Assembly (NCBI GenBank): GCA_031269635.1
Contig: JAISYY010000022.1
Span: 1-6,841 of the forward strand
Reading direction: 5' to 3'
From: Tannerella sp.
Lineage (GTDB): Bacteria; Bacteroidota; Bacteroidia; Bacteroidales; Tannerellaceae
Length of the DNA stretch: 6,841 nucleotides
A program made the translations under genes and the position numbers. Position 1 is the stretch's first letter. Each line of letters starts with the position of its first letter. Below the pieces are notes generated by a model that saw only the letters and a list, made by a program, of their open reading frames with translations, had not been told where the DNA came from and made no database searches. Positions 1 to 6,612 of this stretch are shown in pieces.

Positions 1-546
1 GATGCAATGAATAAAGGATTGCAAAAAGCGACGGGCGATTATGTGTGGTTCCTGAATGCCGGCGACGTCTTGGCACACAGTAATACGGTCAAAGACCTGG
101 CCGCCATTGCCATGCAAAACGGATGGCCGGATATCCTGTACGGCGAAACGGACTTGATGGATATAAACGGGAAAATCATCGCCGCACGCCGCTTGAAAGC
201 GCCTCAAACATTGACATGGAAAAGTTTCCGGATGGGAATGGTGGTATGTCACCAGGCGTTTGTTACAAAGCGAAGCATCGCGTCGGCGTATGATCTGCAA
301 TACCGTTTTTCGGCTGATTTTGACTGGTGTATCCAATGTATGAAGGCAGCAAAGACGATTATCAATTCCCGGCTGCGCGTGGTAAACTATTTATATGAAG
401 GCCTGACTACCGCCAACCGGAAAGCGTCGTTAAAAGAACGTCATGCCATTATGTGCAAATATTATGGTACCTTTGCGACGAACTTGTTGCATGTCTGGTT
501 TGCCATTCGCTTTTATTGGGCGAAATGGACAAAAAAGATTGTGTAA
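1..546 (+). CDS. Glycosyltransferase family 2 protein, 3' part (5' end outside the window)
   Basis: This is the C-terminal 181 residues of a GT-A fold glycosyltransferase of family 2, which would transfer a sugar from a nucleotide-sugar donor on the cytoplasmic side of the membrane. The frame is open to the left edge: the codons for Asp-Ala precede the first visible Met. The run DAMNKG...ATGDY.WFLNAGD (visible residues 1-22) is the typical middle of WcaA-like GT2 enzymes, so that Met is internal and not the start. In this subgroup NAGD takes the place of the usual metal-binding DxD. Further family marks are YGETD (about 47-51), CHQAF (83-87) and SADFDW (about 94-99), the last being the likely catalytic-base region. 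The C-terminus is aromatic and basic (LLHVWFAIRFYWAKW), suggesting membrane association, but there is no clear pair of transmembrane helices as in polyprenyl-phosphate GT2 enzymes. About 70-90 N-terminal residues are probably missing. Donor and acceptor cannot be told from sequence. YfhO follows after 43 bases. Confidence 0.9.
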   Translation, partial: DAMNKGLQKATGDYVWFLNAGDVLAHSNTVKDLAAIAMQNGWPDILYGETDLMDINGKIIAARRLKAPQTLTWKSFRMGMVVCHQAFVTKRSIASAYDLQYRFSADFDWCIQCMKAAKTIINSRLRVVNYLYEGLTTANRKASLKERHAIMCKYYGTFATNLLHVWFAIRFYWAKWTKKIV

Positions 547-589
547 TTTATAGATAGATAAAAAGAATTTGCGTTTAAATTGAAAAAGT
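547..589 (+). other. AT-rich spacer between the GT2 gene and the YfhO gene
   Basis: This 43-base spacer is very AT-rich and carries short TAGA/TAAA iterations near its left end and an A-run just before the YfhO start. I see no hairpin followed by a T-run, so no intrinsic terminator. There is no clean match to the Bacteroides -7 box (TAnnTTTG): the only TTTG is preceded by AGAA. The A-rich leader fits Bacteroidetes translation initiation, which depends little on a Shine-Dalgarno sequence. Read-through from the GT2 gene is therefore likely. Confidence 0.45.
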
Positions 590-3073
590 ATGATACAAGA
601 CAAAATTAAAAAATGTGTTCCACACATTGTGGCAGTGTTGCTTTTTGCCGGACTGGCGGTTACCTACTTTGCGCCGGAGGCTTTTGAAAATAAAAGTTTG
701 ATACAAGGGGATGCGAAAAGCGCTGGCGGCTGGGGAAAAGATCTGGCTGATTACCACCAGCAAACAGGCGAATATGCTTTCTGGTCGAACCGGATGTTTG
801 GCGGAATGCCGGCCAATTATACGTATTCGCCACCGTTCGTAAACATATTTGCTTATATCGGAGGACTGACAGGATATGTCATGCCGGGAAATTTAAACCT
901 GGTATTTCTATATCTGATAGGGTTTTATATCCTCCTGATATCAATAGGATGTAAACCATGGCTAAGCGCTATTGGCGCTACTGCCTATGCGTTTGCGTCA
1001 TTCAATCTGGTCAGCATTGAAGCCGGACATGTGAATAAATGTCTGGTCATGGCTACTATGGCGCCGATTATTGGGGGAATCATCCTCTGCTATCGAAAGA
1101 AATACCTGTGGGGTATCCTTGTTACGCTTGTCTTTACCGGAATAAATGTAGTGTGGGGACATCAGCAAATCAGTTATTACCTCCTGATAATGATATTGTT
1201 GCTGGCGATTGTATATTTGGTATATGCTATTCGGGAACATACTCTCCCCGATTATTTTAAATCCTCCGCAATTTTGCTTGTGGTTGCAGCGCTGGCGATT
1301 GCTCCCGAAGCGGGTAGACTGATTTCTACGGCCGATTATACGAAAGATACGATGCGGGGCGGCGCCGTACTGCAAAGTAATGCGGAAGGCGAAAAAACTT
1401 CATCCGGTCTGAACATTGATTACGCCTTTCAGTGGAGCTACGGAAAAGGTGAAACAATGACCCTGCTCATCCCCGATTTCTACGGGGCGAGTTCGAATTA
1501 TGACATCGGCACGGATTCCGAATGTTACAAGTTATTGCGTCCGACGGGGCAGGCTGCCCAGTTTTGCAAACATGCTCCTACATATTGGGGTGACCAACCC
1601 GGTACTTCTGGGCCGGTATATGTGGGCGCTGTCGTTTGTTTTCTGTTCGTGCTGGGGTTGATGATTGTGAAAGGCAAGGAAAAATGGTGGCTGCTGGGTG
1701 CAACCGTTGTATCCCTTATTTTGTCGTGGGGCAGGCATTTCCCGCTGAATGAGTTCCTGTTTCATCATTTGCCGCTGTATAATAAATTCCGTACGCCGTC
1801 GATGGCGTTGGTCATTGCCGAAGTAACGATGGTCACGCTGGCCATACTGGCGGTGAAAACATTCCTGAAGCAGACCGACAAATGGAAATTGCTCCGTCCC
1901 CTGTATATCGCTGCCGGAATAACCGGAGGATTATGCCTGTTTTATGCGTTGTTCGGAAGCAGTATGATGAGTTTCTCTTCCTCGTCGGATGATTACTACT
2001 TTAAGGAATATCCGCAACTTCTAACTGCATTGATAGCCGACCGGCAACACTTGTTGACTTCCGACGCCTGGCGTTCGTTTTTCTTCATCGCATTTGCCGC
2101 AGGCGTCTTATGGTTCTATTTGAGAAAACCTTTTAAAATCACCTATGCGGTAATCGCTTTGGGCGTCTTGATTTTTATTGACCTCTGGACGGTCGATAAA
2201 CGATTCATAAACTATGACAGTTTTCTCCCGAGGAAAAAAGCGATGGAATTTGTCGCCACACCGGCAGACTTGCAGATTCTGGAAGATAAAGACCCGAATT
2301 ACCGGGTATTCAATTTGACGAAAAGTCCTTTTAACGAATCGGAAACGTCGTATTTCCATAAATCAATCGGAGGATACAGCCCGGCTAAGCTCCGTCGCTA
2401 CCAGGATATTATTGATTACCATCTTTCGCAAAACCTTAATCCGAATGTATTGAACATGCTCAATACGCGTTACCTGATTGTCCGGACGCAGCAGGGGCCG
2501 CAAGTGCAGTACAATGACAAAGCTTTGGGGAATGCCTGGTTTGTGAATGAAATCAAGTGGGTTGATTCGCCGGATGAGGAGATCGTTGCGCTGAAAGATT
2601 TTGATCCTGCGCAAACCGCTTTTATTGATAAGGAATGGCAAAGCAGTTTGCCGGACTGGGAGGCTTTGCAGCACGAAAAAGACAGTGCGGCGTTTATCCG
2701 GCTGACGGACTATGCCAATCCGGGGAATTTGTTTTATGAAAGCAGCAATACGGTGCCCCGTCTGGCGGTGTTCTCCGAAGTGTTTTATAAGACATGGCGT
2801 GCGTATATTGATGGTGTAGAAGCGCCTCTGGTACGGGTAAACTATATTTTGCGCGGATTGGCTGTGCCGGCCGGCGAGCATAAAATCGAGTTTAAGTGTA
2901 TGGACGATATCTATTTGAAGAGCGCTAAGATTTCCCTCATATCGTCGATCGTTGTCGGGATTATCATCTTGTGTTTATTCGGTTTTGCTGTTTGGACGGC
3001 CGTAAAAACAGGTCTGAATACGGGGAGCGGGCGGCTTGCTTCCGGTAAGCGCATAACCTCCGGCAAATGCTGA
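590..3073 (+). CDS. YfhO family multi-pass membrane protein (GT-C-like, putative glycosyltransferase)
   Basis: An integral inner-membrane protein of 827 residues, the usual length of the long Bacteroidetes YfhO form. Hydrophobic segments lie near residues 10-28, 102-120, 125-142, 152-167, 172-188, 195-213, 225-240, 342-360, 366-380, 404-424, 437-455, 495-531 (two) and 783-805, giving roughly 13-14 helices. The first outer loop carries the family signature: a QGD triplet with Asp41, then TGEYAFWSNRMFGGMP (59-74). An acidic residue here is typical of GT-C enzymes using polyprenyl-phosphate sugars. A large soluble region (about 535-780) ends with the characteristic FYKTWRAYIDG and VNYILRGLAVPAGEHKIEF stretches (732-768) before the last helix. 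In Firmicutes, YfhO is linked to teichoic-acid glycosylation together with a GT2 partner; the substrate in Bacteroidetes is unknown to me. The ATG at 590 gives a normal N-terminus (short basic stretch, then TM1) behind an A-rich leader. The tail after the last helix (806-827) is polar, with an SGKR/SGKC near-repeat. Probably co-transcribed with both neighbours. Confidence 0.9.
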   Translation: MIQDKIKKCVPHIVAVLLFAGLAVTYFAPEAFENKSLIQGDAKSAGGWGKDLADYHQQTGEYAFWSNRMFGGMPANYTYSPPFVNIFAYIGGLTGYVMPGNLNLVFLYLIGFYILLISIGCKPWLSAIGATAYAFASFNLVSIEAGHVNKCLVMATMAPIIGGIILCYRKKYLWGILVTLVFTGINVVWGHQQISYYLLIMILLLAIVYLVYAIREHTLPDYFKSSAILLVVAALAIAPEAGRLISTADYTKDTMRGGAVLQSNAEGEKTSSGLNIDYAFQWSYGKGETMTLLIPDFYGASSNYDIGTDSECYKLLRPTGQAAQFCKHAPTYWGDQPGTSGPVYVGAVVCFLFVLGLMIVKGKEKWWLLGATVVSLILSWGRHFPLNEFLFHHLPLYNKFRTPSMALVIAEVTMVTLAILAVKTFLKQTDKWKLLRPLYIAAGITGGLCLFYALFGSSMMSFSSSSDDYYFKEYPQLLTALIADRQHLLTSDAWRSFFFIAFAAGVLWFYLRKPFKITYAVIALGVLIFIDLWTVDKRFINYDSFLPRKKAMEFVATPADLQILEDKDPNYRVFNLTKSPFNESETSYFHKSIGGYSPAKLRRYQDIIDYHLSQNLNPNVLNMLNTRYLIVRTQQGPQVQYNDKALGNAWFVNEIKWVDSPDEEIVALKDFDPAQTAFIDKEWQSSLPDWEALQHEKDSAAFIRLTDYANPGNLFYESSNTVPRLAVFSEVFYKTWRAYIDGVEAPLVRVNYILRGLAVPAGEHKIEFKCMDDIYLKSAKISLISSIVVGIIILCLFGFAVWTAVKTGLNTGSGRLASGKRITSGKC

Positions 3074-3086
3074 TCTGGGAAGAATA

Positions 3087-5096
3087 ATGAAAGGTTATCG
3101 TGATATATCTTCCTCCGAAATGGAGGTTTTGGTGAAGAACGGCTGTTTTTGTGAGGACTGGTCGAGAGTTAAGGTTAAGGAAGGGTTTATCGCCGGACGT
3201 GTTCGGAATGTGACGTTTTCGGGTGATATTTACCTTGGCGTATTCAGGCGTAAGATTACTTTTATCGGGGGGATTGAACGACATTCGGGAATCTATAATG
3301 CGACAATTCATAATTGTGTTATCGGCGATGATGTTTATATTAATCAGATAAAAAATTACATCGCGAATTATCGTATTGAAAAGAATGTGTTGATTGAAAG
3401 TATTGATACGCTTACCGTTGATGGTGCATCCTGCTTCGGGAATGGCGTCCGGGTGGCGGTACTGAACGAAACGGGAGGGCGTGAAATACCGGTTTACAAT
3501 GAGTTATCTGCCCATACGGCGTATTTGATTGCCTTTTACCGCCATAGACCGGAACTGATAAATAAACTGACCCGTATGATCGACGATTATACGGCCGGTA
3601 TTCGTTCCGGGATGGGCAGCGTCAAAGAAGGGGCACATTTGCTCAACTGCCGTACGCTTCTGAATGTGTACATCGGGCGTTATGCGAAGATTGAGGGAAT
3701 CTACCGCTTGAATAACGGAAGTGTCAACAGTTCGGAGAAAGATCCTTCCTATATAGGGTCGGGTGTTATTGCCGAAAATTTTATTACGGCAAGCGGTTGT
3801 ACGATCAGCGAATCGTCGGTTGTAAATAATTGCTTTATCGGACAGGGAACAATACTCGGTAAACAATATTCGGCGGAGAACTCCGTGTTTTTTGCCAATT
3901 GTCAGGGTTTCCACGGCGAAGCATGTTCCGTATTCGCAGGGCCGTATACGGTTTCGCATCACAAGTCTACGCTGCTGATTGCGGCCTATTTCTCGTTTCT
4001 GAATGCGGGAAGCGGTTCCAACCAGAGTAACCACATGTACAAACTTGGCCCCATTCACCAGGGTATTGTGGAACGCGGCAGCAAGACGGCAAGCGATTCG
4101 TACATCCTCTGGCCGGCGAAGATCGGAGCATTCTCATTAGTCATGGGGCGCCATTACCGGAACACGGATACATCCGACCTGCCTTTTTCTTATCTGATAG
4201 AAAATTCAAATGAGAGTTTCCTTGCGCCGGGCGTCAATCTGCGCAGCATTGGAACGATACGCGACGCCCAGAAATGGCCGAAACGCGACCGGCGTAAGGA
4301 CGATAAGCTGCTGGACTGTGTCGTTTTTAACCTGTTAAGCCCCTATTCCGTTCAGAAAATTATCCGCGGGAGGGATGTGCTGGAAAACCTTAAGAAAATA
4401 TCAGGCCCGGCTTCCGATTACTATATGTACAATAGCGTTAAAATGACGAACAGATCCCTTGAGAAAGGGATTTCTTTGTATAAAATAGCCATCACAAAGT
4501 TTCTTGGAAACGGATTGGTAAAAAAACTTGAAATCGCGGATTACGCTAATGAGGAAGAAATGCGAAAAGTAATCGCGCCCGAAGGCGAAGGATACGGTGA
4601 ATATGAAGGAACGGGTGAATGGATCGATATGGCCGGATTGCTGGTTCCTAAAGAAAAGGCAGTGAAAATGATTGAAGGGATAGAGAACGGCACAATCACA
4701 TCGCTGAGCGAAATAAACGAAAAATTTCATGAATGGAAGGACCGTTATCTTAAATGGTCGTGGAACTGGATTGTCTCAAGGCTTAAAACCGAAGAAGGAA
4801 TTGATGTGGAAAATATTTCGGCAAAACAACTTGCGGAGTTCGTAAAGAAATGGAAAAACGCGGTAGTGAGGCTTGACAGCATGATTTACGAAGATGCAAA
4901 GAAAGAATTTACGTTGAAATCGCAGACCGGCTTTGGTATTGACGGAAAAGATAAAACAAGGATTTCGGATTTCGAGCATGTACGTGGTGAATTTACGAGT
5001 CATCCGGCAGTAACGGAGATCATTGAACATATTGAGAAAAAAAGCCGGTCGGCCGACAAAGTAATGGAAAAGCTGAAATTAGTGAATAGTGAATAA
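3087..5096 (+). CDS. DUF4954 family protein with left-handed beta-helix repeats, function unknown
   Basis: A soluble protein of 669 residues with no signal peptide and no transmembrane segment, so probably cytoplasmic. I recognise it as the Bacteroidetes family DUF4954, which has no established function. The first two thirds (about 30-390) hold irregular hexapeptide-like strands such as TIHNCVIGDDVYI (73-85), LLNVYIGRYAKIEG (191-204), and a series from PSYIGSGVIAENF to NNCFIGQGTILG (220-258). These are the pattern of left-handed beta-helix acyltransferases and of the C-terminal half of sugar nucleotidyltransferases. The core at 270-330 is rich in His, Cys, Gly and Asn (NCQGFHGEAC, VSHHKS, GSGSNQSNHMYKLGPIHQG) and could be an active site. 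The last part (about 420-669) is charged and mostly helical, with Trp-rich KWSWNW near 556-561. The ATG is preceded by a purine-rich GGGAAGA at a suitable distance, only 13 bases after the YfhO stop, which suggests translational coupling. The family call is confident; any enzymatic role is inference. Confidence 0.85.
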   Translation: MKGYRDISSSEMEVLVKNGCFCEDWSRVKVKEGFIAGRVRNVTFSGDIYLGVFRRKITFIGGIERHSGIYNATIHNCVIGDDVYINQIKNYIANYRIEKNVLIESIDTLTVDGASCFGNGVRVAVLNETGGREIPVYNELSAHTAYLIAFYRHRPELINKLTRMIDDYTAGIRSGMGSVKEGAHLLNCRTLLNVYIGRYAKIEGIYRLNNGSVNSSEKDPSYIGSGVIAENFITASGCTISESSVVNNCFIGQGTILGKQYSAENSVFFANCQGFHGEACSVFAGPYTVSHHKSTLLIAAYFSFLNAGSGSNQSNHMYKLGPIHQGIVERGSKTASDSYILWPAKIGAFSLVMGRHYRNTDTSDLPFSYLIENSNESFLAPGVNLRSIGTIRDAQKWPKRDRRKDDKLLDCVVFNLLSPYSVQKIIRGRDVLENLKKISGPASDYYMYNSVKMTNRSLEKGISLYKIAITKFLGNGLVKKLEIADYANEEEMRKVIAPEGEGYGEYEGTGEWIDMAGLLVPKEKAVKMIEGIENGTITSLSEINEKFHEWKDRYLKWSWNWIVSRLKTEEGIDVENISAKQLAEFVKKWKNAVVRLDSMIYEDAKKEFTLKSQTGFGIDGKDKTRISDFEHVRGEFTSHPAVTEIIEHIEKKSRSADKVMEKLKLVNSE

Positions 5097-5164
5097 CAAC
5101 CGTCCCAGCCGTCCCCAAAAAACCTGTAAATCATGCAATCATCTCTGGACAATGTCTTCCTTTC
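5097..5164. other. Convergent intergenic gap between the DUF4954 and sulfatase genes
   Basis: These 68 bases separate two converging genes. They contain a 9-base tandem near-repeat with CCGTCCC at 5100-5106 and 5109-5115, followed by a run of six A (5117-5122). I looked for a bidirectional terminator. The only inverted arms are TTCCTT (5157-5162) and AAGGAA (5176-5181), which reach into the sulfatase gene and have no T-run on either strand. No terminator is called. Confidence 0.6.
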
Positions 5165-6598
5165 CTACTGCGGCGAAGGAAACCATTCATCATACTGTTC
5201 CCTCAATGCTACCAGTTTTGCGGCATATTCCGGAACGGAAGTAAAATGACGCGTTTCATACGGGTCTTTATTGTGGTCCAGCAACTGTTCTTCTTCGTCG
5301 ACAACATCATACTTCACATATTTATAATGTTCTGCATCAATGACTGCCCGGCCTATCTGGCTTTCGATTCCCAAACTCTTCCGCCATTCCACAGGCTGAC
5401 ATTCAAGGAGCGGACGAATACTACGTCCCCGTTCGTCGGCTTTACCTTGAAAGCCGGCATAATCCGATACAGTAGGTAACAGATCAAGTCCGTTGGAAAT
5501 AAGATGTACACTGTCCACTACAGAAGCCGGAATGGTTCCCTTCCACATCACCAAAAAGGGAATATTGATCGCTTCTTCGTAGAGTACGGTTTTGTGTTCC
5601 AAGCGGTGAGATGCATCCATATCCCCATGGTCGGACGAAAAAATGACAAGCGTGTTTTCTTCCTGTCCACTTTCTTTCAATGCGTTCAAAATGATTTGTA
5701 TTTGTTTGTCTACCAGTTCCGTCAATCGGCAGTAAGCCCAACGATGCATACGCCAATCTTCCTTGGTATAGTTGATGCGTGCGTCCCTGCGGAACGGACG
5801 TCTGTTAATCAGCCAGTGGACGGCCTGAGGCTCGTCTTCCTGAGGCTCAAAATTGGGAGGCAATGGCGGACAATATTGTGTGAAGAAATCTTTCCGGGAA
5901 ACATGTTCCGGCATTTTTAATGCTTCGTCCAATGTTGCAACTTCTTTTTTCCCGTGCGCGATGATGCCTTTATCACTTTCCGTCTGAGCAAAATCCCGGA
6001 TGGCCATGTAGCAAATGTCGTGTGGATTGATGAGGGAAACAATCAGGAAATACGGCTTCGCATGTTGGCTTTTGATATATTCCGCCGTACGTTTGGCCAA
6101 GTCATCCCGTTCGTCCTTACTAATAACGTTAAATCCCAGTGTGTCGGGATTCAGCGATGGTGCCAAATGTTGTTTGCCGCCGTAGGCAAGTTCATATCCT
6201 GCCCGGTGCATCCAGGAGGCCAGCGTGGTATGCTTCACCTCTTCTGCAAGCGGCTGTATGCGCATGGCAGCACCGTTTTCCCTTACGGGATTTCCATCAG
6301 TATCTCTGAAATATCCGGGGAATCGCCCGGTTATCAGGCATAACCTTGCCGGAGCTGATACGGGATTGGGGGCATACGCCCGCGTAAAACGCACGCCGTT
6401 TTCGGCAATATAGTCCATCGCCGGTGTTTTCAGCCACGGATTACCTGCACAACTCATCATGGAAGCGCTTTGCTGGTCGGTGAAAATATAAATGATATTC
6501 GGACGCTTCACCTCCTGCCTGCCCGTACAAGCCGTACCGACTAAAATCGCAGGGCTTAATACAGCGTATTTTAACAAATCTACACGTCTCATACACAT
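5165..6598 (-). CDS. Sulfatase, S-type, probable lipoprotein
   Basis: A type I sulfatase of 477 residues (alkaline phosphatase fold), hydrolysing sulfate esters, probably on a glycan, in the periplasm or at the outer membrane. Visible motifs: NIIYIFTDQQ (34-43) with metal-binding Asp41; the formylglycine motif SAPARLCLITG (81-91) with Ser81 to be converted and Arg85; GGKQHL (140-145) with Lys142 and His144; NPHD (191-194); and SSDHGDMDASHRLEHKT (321-337) with Asp323, His324 and Lys336. All expected catalytic groups are present, so it should be active. Ser in place of Cys means maturation by a radical-SAM anSME enzyme, not seen here. The N-terminus is a short basic stretch, a hydrophobic core (about 11-23) and Cys24 in VGTAC, a loose Bacteroidetes lipobox with Gly instead of Leu at -3; plain signal peptidase I cleavage is possible. 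Met3 (codon at 6592) is an equally good start and gives MRRVDLLK. No SusC/SusD pair or glycoside hydrolase is adjacent in the window, so the substrate is unknown. The gene lies 14 bases behind the upstream membrane-protein gene and is probably in its operon. Confidence 0.93.
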   Translation of the reverse strand: MCMRRVDLLKYAVLSPAILVGTACTGRQEVKRPNIIYIFTDQQSASMMSCAGNPWLKTPAMDYIAENGVRFTRAYAPNPVSAPARLCLITGRFPGYFRDTDGNPVRENGAAMRIQPLAEEVKHTTLASWMHRAGYELAYGGKQHLAPSLNPDTLGFNVISKDERDDLAKRTAEYIKSQHAKPYFLIVSLINPHDICYMAIRDFAQTESDKGIIAHGKKEVATLDEALKMPEHVSRKDFFTQYCPPLPPNFEPQEDEPQAVHWLINRRPFRRDARINYTKEDWRMHRWAYCRLTELVDKQIQIILNALKESGQEENTLVIFSSDHGDMDASHRLEHKTVLYEEAINIPFLVMWKGTIPASVVDSVHLISNGLDLLPTVSDYAGFQGKADERGRSIRPLLECQPVEWRKSLGIESQIGRAVIDAEHYKYVKYDVVDEEEQLLDHNKDPYETRHFTSVPEYAAKLVALREQYDEWFPSPQ

Positions 6599-6612
6599 CT
6601 TTTATTTTTTAC

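Noticed and set aside
7..9. ATG at position 7 as the true start of the glycosyltransferase
   Set aside because: The frame is open to the left edge, and the DAMNKG segment is an internal GT2 motif, so the gene starts outside the window.
555..580. Possible Bacteroides-type promoter before the YfhO gene
   Set aside because: The only TTTG is preceded by AGAA instead of TAnn, so the -7 box is not matched; read-through from the GT2 gene explains expression.
2363..2881. Long minus-strand open frame (172 codons) opposite the YfhO gene
   Set aside because: It lies fully inside a well-supported gene; its translation is rich in Arg, Ile and His with no recognisable domain, as expected of a shadow frame.
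3504..4058. Minus-strand open frame (184 codons) opposite the DUF4954 gene
   Set aside because: The plus-strand protein over the same bases has clear hexapeptide repeats and family motifs; the antisense translation shows none.
5048..5057. Perfect 10-base palindrome GTCGGCCGAC
   Set aside because: It lies inside the DUF4954 coding region, has no loop, does not extend further and has no partner site; most likely chance.
5157..5181. Inverted arms TTCCTT / AAGGAA as a terminator for the sulfatase gene
   Set aside because: The stem is short and AT-rich, overlaps the stop codon and has no T-run after it on either strand.
5504..5920. Plus-strand open frame (138 codons) opposite the sulfatase gene
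   Set aside because: It overlaps sulfatase catalytic motifs on the minus strand, and its translation shows no domain.
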